Of a stretch of 64,000 nucleotides of DNA, positions 54,966-64,000 are shown piece after piece. How positions within the stretch are numbered: the stretch's first letter is position 1; every line of letters starts with the position of its first letter. The stretch covers positions 905,128 to 969,127 of the forward strand of contig CM026423.1 in the NCBI GenBank assembly GCA_014871385.1, written 5' to 3'. A model generated the notes under the pieces. The model had not been told where the DNA came from and did no database searches. It was given only the letters and a program-made list of their open reading frames with translations. The translations under genes and the position numbers were made by a program. This stretch comes from Ceratodon purpureus. Taxonomy: Eukaryota; Streptophyta; Bryopsida; Pseudoditrichales; Ditrichaceae.

Positions 54966-57645
54966 TTACAATTCATCTTTCAAGCTCTCTGCATTCGAAG
55001 GCTCTGATTTTGAAATGGAAATGAGTACTTCCTGTCGTAAGACTTCCAAATCCCTGGCAAAGTCGGCTTGGTCTTCGTGCTCTTGCAACTCGTGAAGTTG
55101 GAATTTCAGTCTCTCTAAAGTGACCTCTACTCGGCATGCAACAACTAATGTGTTTCGAACACTATCACTAACTTTGCTGAGGCTCCTGACAGCCATCAAT
55201 GCCTGCACATTGGAAATAGTCATGTGATAATAAGTATCAGCTATCAGGCATTACTGAGTGTACCCATCTCATTAATTGACAGAACATTAACCTCGAGAAT
55301 AAGTCGTAAATGAAATCAAAAAGGATGGCACAGGAAGAATGACTATGGTGTTCCGAAGATGCATCAAATTCTACTCAAAAGTGTCAAGCAAGCATTCCTC
55401 ACGAAAAACACTGTTGCATTGCTCAAGAAGGGGCAGAAATAGTTGAGAATTGGATTACCTTCTCTTGAGTATCCATATCTGAAGCTTCCATCAAATTCAC
55501 AACGGCTTTCAGAAGTCTTTCGTTGAATAGATTCACTGAGTCTGGGGCATTTGATGAAGCTTTCAAGACTGCATCAAGCTGCCCTCCACGCAGCTGCTGA
55601 CTCTGCTCAGCCAAATCTGCTAGCAGAAACAACGACTTCCTCCGTAGCCGAATGTCTACAGATGGTCCTGCAAATAATCTCTGCAATTACAAAAGTTTCA
55701 CGTTAAGAAGGGACCCAAATCATTTACTGATACTGTGGACCCTAGGCAACAGATTATGGCAAACGATTGCTGCAGGTCCATGATATAATTTCTCAGAAAC
55801 ATGCGAATCACGAAGTCACTGGACCATTGGATTGTTTTGTCAAGTGCTACTTGCAGTTAATTATAGCCTTTACTATGAGATACAATTGGTCAATTATGAA
55901 CAACTTTCCTTCGTATATATGGCGCAAAAGTGAGTAGGCGAGCAAGCATCAAGTTACACTGACGACTAAGAATCCTACTTCTGTCAGAAAAGACAAAAAA
56001 TAATGTCTCAGAATTACACCTCCAAAAGCCCAGCGCCGCCCTCAAAGTAGAACTCTTCCTGGGCTAGTGGGAAATTTCGGACCACAGCTGACACAGCATA
56101 CAATGCTTTCACAGCCTCCTCAGAAGAGCTTGCTTCCACCATCTCCATCAATCTTGGCAGCCCTTTATGCTGCAAAATCTGCATCCGAACAATATATCAA
56201 CTTGGCTTCAGAAATTGAAGAACAATTGCCTTGTTAATATGAATTTAGTTTGCCTGATCCTGGGCTCGACAAGTCACAGAAGCACACCTGCTTTTGCACA
56301 ACCAAATTGTTCTGGCAAGCCTTTCCGAGTACCCATGCTGCAGTTGTCCGCAGCTCCTCCTCGGGTCTGTCCAACTCCGCTATTATGGACTGTAACCCAC
56401 CAAGCTTGTCCAAATCTGCCACGTCTTCAACCACGACAGTTAGAAAAATTGATTCTTCTCATTCAAATGCGAACGAGGTGCTTCTTAAAGAATCAAGCTC
56501 GGCAGTCGGAAGCAAATGAAACTAAGAAAGAGGTGCTTAAAAAGACGTTCAAAGGATTCTGATACAAGCATCAATATGTTCGATAGTGTCATGCGAACTC
56601 ACCATTGGCATTATCAATCGGCTCGACCAGAATGAGCAACTCTTGAAGTGCTCGCTGCCGATCATCGGTTGATAGTGTCAAATTATTCAGGTCCGCGATT
56701 GCAATTTTCATAAGCTCCGCATCAGAAGGTATATGTAGTCGATCCATCAGCTCCTGAACCAATAAAGACACTGCTTAAATAACAAAGACCTCTAGGTTCT
56801 AAGATACGAAAATAACGTTAAGTGTTCCACCATCCACTAACCCCGTCGAAGTCGAGACATGTCAAAAATTGTGCATCCAAGCAAAACGAGGCGGAAGTCT
56901 TGAAGAACAAAACCGGAATCAAGTCGACAAAGGCTTAGAGAATCAGATTTTTTTATCCCAAGAGCCAATTGCTACAAAATAGAGGGTGGACATAGTACCT
57001 TAATATCTTGGCGACGATTTTCCAATTCCTCTGCTGACAACCGCTTCGCGACTGTTGCTGCCACCTTTAGCTTCTCTGGATCTGAATGTCCTGTTAACAG
57101 ATACAGACAAGAACCATAACACCCTCAAGTAAACATACTTGACTGAATCCATGAAACTCACAATTCATAAACTACAAAGATGATTTCGAGACTGGATTGA
57201 TACTGTAATCTCCAACAAAAGCAACTGTACTAGAAACTCTTCAGGGAATGAACGAAAAGGAAAAGCGCTTCAGCCTACAACAATTACGCTAAAATTTTAA
57301 AAATTATCAGGAGTCAGATCACTGAGAAATATGAGAATAGTTTTGGAATGCAAATGATTTTAGCATACCAATAGCCCAATGAAGAATGGACTCCATGGAA
57401 TTAAACCCCTCGCCAGCTTCCACCTGCTCCACCGGAGCACCTTTCTCGCTTGATTTCTCAAGCTCGTCGACGTCCAATGTTGTCACCCACGCGACACCGC
57501 CAGCGGTCATATTAACAGACTCCAGGTCAGGGTTATCGGAGACCCCACTCACCATCATCACAGCCCATAACAAAAGACACCCCGCAACAATCACCCATGT
57601 CCCACAACGCAAAACTCCTCTCAAATCCCTCTCAAACCGTCCCAT
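54966..57645 (-). CDS. ER-lumenal Hsp70 nucleotide-exchange factor, SIL1/Fes1 type, with KDEL
   Basis: Seven minus-strand exons join in phase: 57,645-57,369; 57,090-56,999; 56,753-56,603; 56,415-56,288; 56,178-56,020; 55,680-55,459; 55,202-54,966, giving 421 residues. The N-terminus (MGRFERDLRGV) leads into a hydrophobic segment (about 15-36) acting as signal peptide or anchor. SMESILHWAIGHSDPEKL and AEELENRRQDIKELMD are the Fes1 N-terminal signature, followed by armadillo-type helices (LQSIIAELDRPEEELRTTAA, WVLGKACQNN, LRRKSLFLLADLA). The protein ends SLKDEL, a perfect ER-retrieval signal. Fes1/HspBP1/SIL1 proteins bind Hsp70 ATPase domains and release ADP; the signal plus KDEL places this one with BiP in the ER, unlike cytosolic Fes1A. 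Start chosen at the first ATG before the hydrophobic segment. Divergent from the next gene (1.2 kb between starts). Confidence 0.9.
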
Positions 57646-58851
57646 CTCTCCACTCTTCACATCAACAATCACCTCACCCTCAAAACCCTTCAATAATCTC
57701 CCACCCAAACAACATAACCGAGACGATCACTGCATCCCACAAACGAAAAACCTCCAAAACCAGCAGAAACAATCCTGAAACCTAACCTAACCCTGCATCA
57801 AAAATTTAAAAACCCAAGTAGGGTTTCGGTGAGCTCAATCGCTACTCAACTATCCCGAACAGTGCATCAAAAATCTACACATCCACTCCAGCTTCAAAGC
57901 TAAATCTCCTTCACTGAACTCCAGCAATTGCCCAAAATCTCAACCTAAACATCATCTCCAAAACTCTCCTTCACCATAACTGATCTTCCTCAAAAACTAC
58001 AAAGTTAATATATACTAGGAGCGTGAATTCTGGAGAACATGAGATGATTGAAAAGGATTGAACAACTCCTCAAATGTGAAGAAAAAAATTAAAAAACAAG
58101 CATTTGGAGAAAACAAACATCATTTAGTCCAGGGTTTAACATCCTCACCCGGTGAAACACCGGGCGCCCTGCATTGGCATTTCGCCGGGTGGCCCGTCGT
58201 TCCAGCGGGTTTTCTGACGTGGAGAATTGTTATTGGTTGTGATGGTCACGGGTGATGTCACGAGACCTGTCAAAGTTACCTGTTTTGGGAAAAATTCGGT
58301 TTTCTGGGAAGGATGGTTATGCTGGAATTGTTGTAGTTTCGTTCTGGGAAGGAAAAAAACCAGTTGTCTAAGTTTCATGAGATGGAGGAAAAAAACGACT
58401 CATGCTGACTGAAGTTGAGTGATTGATGATGATGATGACTGTATTGGTGCATTTTATAAGAGATTTGTGTGCAGCTCTTGCCAATTGGGATCTGTGATAT
58501 ATTGTTGTGTGTTGATCTGGGGAAGTAGTGATGGTTTGGATGGTTTTTATTTGGAGAGTTGGAGATCAGAGCAATGGGGTTTAATCAATGCAATTGGGCA
58601 GAGGAGACCACGGTTGGATTAATGAATGAGTGAAGCTTGGTCATTTTGTTTTGTTGGATTGGGATCAGCTTTGAGGCAGACTGGGTTCATGTGTGTACTT
58701 CGTTGTTTGATGTTCTTGAGCTAGAGTGGGTTTTGTGGAGTGGTTTGTGGAGTTTTCTTCAACCACCGAAGGGAGTTCTGAATTTAGGAGCCTTTCAGTT
58801 TTAGGATCGTGCTGCATTTTGTTGAGGAGACTCGACTCGGGTGGTTTCAAC
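57646..58851. other. Divergent intergenic region between the SIL1-like and WDR49-like genes
   Basis: A 1.2-kb region holding both 5' leaders. No coding signal; a short GC-rich patch (58,145-58,205, CCGGTGAAACACCGGGCGCC) contains a CCGGTG...CACCGG inverted repeat. No clear TATA box for either gene. Confidence 0.35.
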
Positions 58852-61800
58852 ATGGGTGATAAGGATGAGAAAGGTGTCCGACGCGGCAACCGGCGGTCGA
58901 GTTGGGCGGTGAGTTTTTCGGCATCTGTTTTTGGCTGCAATTTAGGGATGGTGTTGTTGAAGTTGAAGCATATTTTGAAGCTGTTTTTTGTGGCATGGTC
59001 TTTGAACAACAACTTGTGTGTATGAGTTGGGATGAGGAGAGCAAACTTTCTTGGCTAAAATGTGTGCTGAATGTAATTAATGTGGTTGATTACAGCAATC
59101 GCATAATAAGAATCCAGAGGATAGAGTGAATGAGGCTGTGAGCAAAATACAGATGTCTGTGAAGGAAGGAACGTTGGACCCCAAGCACGCCACGGAAGGT
59201 GCTCCACCAATTCGTCCGGTAAGAGCCTTCTTCTCAGCAAGCTCAGCAAAGAAATCTGCCAGTTTAGTATTCGGGCATGCATACTATGTGAGTTTATGCT
59301 TTGTCTCGTCGTCTTCGAAGCTCACCAAGACTTGCTTGTTTTCCATGACAGCCTGACCGCAAGGAGATGGGAATGACTGCCGAAGCCCTTGTGGAGCTAC
59401 AGAAAGTGTTCAAAGCGGCCGAAGAGAATGAGGGTAGTGGCCTTCTCGACCAGGTATGAGTGACACGTTCAACAGAGAAATTAGTGATGTGCATTCAAAG
59501 ATATGTCCATTTTCTTCTTGTTTTTTCCTTGATATGATCTCACTTTGTGGTTAAGATTTTGTCAATTGGGATGTTCTTATGCAGGAATCCTTCTTGAAAA
59601 CATGCGTGACCATAAAAACCCTCATAGCATTGATGAGGTTCTTTTCCATAACTTATAAACCTAATTGCTGTACCTTCGACGGTTCTTAATTTTCGCGGTG
59701 GTACTCTGTCTGGTCAAGGGAAATATTTCACATGTTTGTTGAGAATCCAACTGTATCATGGAAATCTAGCTTGATATTAATGAGCCAGATGTTTCATGTA
59801 GTCTTACAATCTGATTATGGAAATGCAGTGAAGAACAGCTGAAGCATCTCTTTATGAAGATCGATGCTAACAACAAAGGAGAAATCGGTTTTGATGATTT
59901 TACGAGCTACCTCCTTTCGCAGCAGGTATCAGCCCAAATTGTTTTTTCTGCACCTTGGAACTGTTACTTGGATAATATTTTCACTACTCTTACTCAGGAA
60001 AAGGAACGTCCTTACCTCGTGACAGTTTGCAAAAGAAAACGAGCCTGCAGCTGAGCACACGACCTTCGTGAGAGTGACAACATTTGGTAGCAAGAGATTT
60101 GGGAGAAGCGACTACGAGGATTCGGAGTCAGCACCGTCGGATGAGGAGGAGAGAAGAGCAGACGATGAAGTCTGGTTTACCCCCGGCCCTCAGAAAAGGG
60201 GAGACCTGAAGATTGGTGAGCCCGGGAACATCATAGAGAAGGTCCGTCTCACGAGTGAACTGAGAAATTTTGTTGTAATCGGGTACCACTGTGATGAGAT
60301 TATGTAAACTTGATCGAGTAGGTGTTTGATGGAAACATAGTCTGCTGTAACGGATGTTTATCCCTTCGTTCTTAGATGTGTTTTGAGGCATGCCCTGATA
60401 ATGCATGATTAGTGTTTCTTTGTGCATACAGATCATGCTTCTAGGACCTTTAAACGTCTATGTTACAGCCTCACAAGATGGGATGCTCAAACTTTGGAGT
60501 TCTGATACTTTGAAACCCATGAGAGCTATTCAGAACGGTAGTGGTGGTACGTTCAACACTTGCTCTCTCTATCGCTTTTTGGTTTTGTTTACTGGTTAGG
60601 ATTTCAGAATTTCAGGCTCCACTCTTCTTTGATGCATTTGACATTGAATTTTTCACATCTGGTTTCAGAGAATTTTCTCACATAGATGCGGCTATCTTGT
60701 CCTCTCGTATCGGTATCTTGTTCACAAACGCCAATGTCTTGGTTGCAGCCTGGATCACAGATATGGTGGTAATGGCACAACAACCCATGGCGGTTTTTGC
60801 TCTAGATAGGAGGTAAAACATTTATGGCTGCACTGTTTACGAGCTATTGGCTTTTTGTTCATGGTTTGCAATGAACAACTGCCTCATGATTTATTTCAGT
60901 ATTTGATCATGAGAGAGGGTTTACTCATTTTTGCTTTGGCAGTGTTACGTTTTATGATACAGGGCGGATGTCCTTTGACTGCCTAGGCCGCATTACAGCT
61001 TTGGTAATTCATCTCAACTTGTGTATAGTTGTTTTAGTCAAAACGGTGATTCAGCAAGCAGACTCACAATTGCAATGTCTCAAACGTCCTGTAAGAGTCA
61101 TTTCATATGGATATGTACGAAACTCCTCAGAGCTAAAATCGATTATAACTGTCTTCTTTTTGGCTGTGTGTAGGAGAATGCACCCATGTGTGCAACATGG
61201 TTGAGAGTTGCTGAGAATGATAAACTCCTCTTTGGTGATGAACTGGGAATTCTACACACGTATACATTTAATGATGAATGGGGCGGGTAAGTAGAAAATA
61301 CATTGTGAGAGATTCATTGTCATTGATTTCTTAAATGAGATATGGATTCACGTATGATAATTCGGTAACTGCGTAGTTTTATAGATGACTTGGTGCTTCC
61401 TTTTTTATCAAAGCAAACTACCTACCTTTACAAGACTTGATTGTAATAAAGTTGTTATTGACGGTGACGAATTGTGGAACCTTGCAGAGAGCGTCCAAGG
61501 GAAGGCTTCGGAGTATCCGACAAGAAGTTACCTCCAGGAATGTCAGAAAACATACCGTGGGTGTTGCATAATGATTGGATGACTTCAATCAAATACCTGT
61601 CCCATTCAAATTCACTAATTACCACAGGCATGGACAGCTGCTTGCTCATGCTTGATTTTGAGAAACGGCAAATGAAATGGTCCGGAAAGGAGCATGCTAA
61701 TGGTATATACGCATGCGACTATTGCAGGTGCTTCTTTCATGCGATTGCGTTGTCTCTAAGCACTGAATAAGTCAAATATTACGATAAGGTAAGTATGATG

Positions 61801-64000
61801 TTCCTAGTGTATGAAAACAACTGTAGACAACTGCTGTTCTTCACCTTCAGCAACAGGTTTTTTAATTTTTAATTTTTTTTCTCCTAGTGATATAAAATGC
61901 AGTAGACAACACGAGCATTTCACTTATTGGGCTCTTCAAATCTATTTGATCTTCCGTTTCTATGAAGCAGTCAAGGTAATGTTTCGGGTTTCGTTACTGG
62001 TGTATTCCTGTGTCGAAATGCAGAAGTTACAACTTCATTGTTTCTTGTGGTTTGGAGCGGTACATCAACATCTGGAACCCATTTACGGCAAAGACTATGG
62101 GAGCTCTTCATGGACATGAAGCCTCGGTTACGGTAAGCCCGTGTCTGCTCTACTGTGACAATCATTCTCCCGTATGGCCAGCGATTCAGAAATGAAATAG
62201 GAGACGAGTGTAGGACCTCCTAGAATGTACCTTACTTGGTTAACGGCTTTACTTTTGTGGCGCGATGAACTTCGTGACACTTAAAAACTTATCAATAATC
62301 TCTTCATCAGGATGTACAAGTCAATGAAATTGACAACCAGATTGTGAGCATTTCGTCGGATTGCCAAATTAAAGTGTGGGACATGCGAAGCAGCCGGTGC
62401 TTAGAAACAATTATTGAGAATACACAGTGGGAGCCCTCACGCGTCAGCATTTGCTACGATAGTGTGAAACAGGTTCTTTTCATCTCTAGATTTCCTCTCA
62501 GCATCTCCGTTCTCATCTTCCTCTTGATCAATAGATTACTCTAGATCAATAGATTAAAGCTCTTGGTACAGGTTCTGTTGGCTGGAGGTGACAAACTTGA
62601 GATGTGGCATAAGCGACGAGCACGAGAGGCACGGACAGCATTAATTGCTGCAATGGTCTACAATCCTCTTTTTCGCCAGGTTGCTATCCTCCTGTGATGC
62701 GAGAATTTTCTTTCCATGACGTGACATAGGCAGTTTTCACTCTAAGTTTCAAGATGGGCGGCACCTTTTGCTTCACATATTACTTCCTTCGTCTCTTACA
62801 TCGTTATGTCTAGGTCGTGGTTGGAGAGGTTGACTCACTTGTGATGGTGTGGAGTCTTGACACGGGTGAAGATGTCTTCACATTTTCTGATACTCAAAGG
62901 TAAGAGATATATGGTTACATAATCCGATGTCCGACACGATATTGATGAACGCTAAATTCAAAGGAATTAGTTCTTTAAGTTATAGTTCAGTTTTTTATCA
63001 TATTATATCTGGTACCCTTGAAAGACTTCTGCATGCCGTTGATGAGTGCTGAGCTGGGCTATGAATGTGCTATTTTGAGCAGGAAAACAAAAATCACCTG
63101 TATGGCATTCGACAATTCATGGCGGAGGCTGATCATTGGAGCCCAGGATGGTAGCATGCGGTTTTGGAACTTCAATAATGGTCAGGTTCTCAAGGAGTTA
63201 GTCGGCTGGGGACCGGTTTGTAACTCCATCCACTTTCAAAAAATTGTCAAACTAAGCAGTAAATAGACTACTGCCAAAAGTTTCTGTATTATGTTTGCCG
63301 ATATTTCATTCACATGTCCTCTCTTATCTTAATACACCAGTTTCTAACACATATACTTCAAACTGAGGAAACAGTACGAGATAACTTGCGTAGTGTGCAT
63401 GAATGTTGCTCGCCTCAACTTCGTAGCAGCGGGGGGTTGGAATAAGAAGGTACGGAATGCTCTTAAACAATCTTTACGGTTTCTTATCAAGTCAAAACTA
63501 GTTCACGATTCTCAGACGAACAAGTAAAGCCTATAGTCCATGAGAGCATGCCCTTCACATACTGAAATTACAGATGGCTTCAGTTGATGTTATTTTAACC
63601 CTGTATATTTTATAGGTGTGCCAATGGGCTGATACTGTCTGGATGGAAGTCGAGCACGTTGAGAAGAATATGAGAGGTCATACTGATGATGTTACATGCA
63701 TCTGCTTCTGTGCGCCGAGCACAATAGTTACTGGCGGTTGTGATAGCAAAGTGAGTTTCTTTCTTGATTATTTTCGTGTTTAAACTATCCTGCAATTGTA
63801 AACACCATTTTATCTTGTTAAGTTGAATAAATTTGTTTCTAAGTCTAGAGCGAAGTACCGTCTCTGATGTATATATCCTTTCGCCTTAGCAAGTAACAAT
63901 GTCGTGCTTGACCTTGGAAGACGTGATGTAGGTGATAGTCTGGAAGATGGACGGAATGATCATGCGGACAATGCGACCATCCGATAAGGGACACAAAGAA
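58852..64000 (+). CDS. EF-hand plus WD40-repeat protein, WDR49/WDR64-like (3' end beyond window)
   Basis: Exons found in order: 58,852-58,908; 59,096-59,218; 59,352-59,453; 59,585-59,637; 59,829-59,925; 60,026-60,241; 60,432-60,537; 60,749-60,812; 60,943-61,003; 61,174-61,286; 61,488-61,727; 62,024-62,132; 62,311-62,472; 62,572-62,679; 62,814-62,899; 63,083-about 63,230; 63,375-63,449; 63,616-63,750; 63,932 to the window end. Residues about 124-135 form an EF-hand loop (DANNKGEIGFDD). Many WD40 blades follow (TASQDGMLKLW, SCGLERYINIW, SSDCQIKVW, GAQDGSMRFW, TGGCDSKVIVW). EF-hand before WD40 is the WDR49/WDR64 (fly WDY) layout, families linked to cilia or sperm. Exon 6 uses the second of two acceptors (60,025); the first, 28 bp earlier, would give a stop. 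The 3' border of exon 16 is uncertain. Confidence 0.85.

Overview
This is nuclear DNA from a green plant. Genes are split by GT-AG introns of about 100-400 bp, intergenic stretches are AT-rich, there is a short interstitial run of plant-type telomere repeats (CCCTAAA), and the recognisable genes are plant or pan-eukaryotic. Two genes (a ZNF474-like C2HC zinc-finger protein and a WDR49-like EF-hand/WD40 protein) belong to families usually found in organisms with motile cilia. I therefore infer a plant with flagellate sperm: most likely a bryophyte, less likely a lycophyte, fern or charophyte alga. Species cannot be fixed from the sequence.

Layout. 0-5.3 kb: a tail exon of a gene that begins outside the window, then three tandem FCP1/HAD-like paralogues that have lost catalytic aspartates. 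A 17-bp GC-rich hairpin motif is scattered ten times through this block, in coding, intronic and UTR positions. 5.7-6.3 kb: a Harbinger-type MITE. 8.6-9.6 kb: C2HC zinc-finger gene (minus). 10.8-15.3 kb: a TTAA-flanked transposon carrying a gene with repeated AT-hook-like exons and a C-terminal B3 DNA-binding domain (minus). 16.8-20.3 kb: an LTR-like leader followed by a Crinkler/RHS-type P-loop NTPase gene. 24.0-24.7 kb: single-exon LEA_2/NDR1-like gene. 27.4-30.7 kb: complete six-exon PIF1 helicase. 32.3-36.5 kb: complete ten-exon RPT1 26S-proteasome ATPase. 37.1-47.0 kb: a 9.9-kb TTAA-flanked piggyBac-like element with a broken transposase; a second element of about 3.5 kb, flanked by 4-bp repeats, appears to be inserted in it. 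47.7-48.5 kb: a non-autonomous Mutator-like element with 9-bp target duplication. 50.7-51.1 kb: secreted Gnk2/DUF26 protein (minus). 52-54.9 kb: AT-rich repeat debris. 55.0-57.6 kb: ER-lumenal SIL1/Fes1-type Hsp70 exchange factor ending in KDEL (minus). 58.9-64.0 kb: EF-hand/WD40 gene, divergent from SIL1 and running off the window.

The most unusual content is the pair of TTAA elements. They share the same terminal motif (CCCYTTAACGA) and both encode an N-terminal domain not named here (conserved YL.YR...LGWG) followed by basic, AT-hook-like segments. In one element this leads to a B3 domain; in the other it can be spliced in phase to a piggyBac transposase. This looks like a transposon family with an accessory or fused DNA-binding protein. 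The second unusual item is the dispersed hairpin repeat in the FCP1-like cluster, which in its three coding copies is always read in the same frame (V/I-G-G-Q/P-P-T).

Exon boundaries were derived by hand from phase-consistent GT-AG sites; errors of a base or two are possible.
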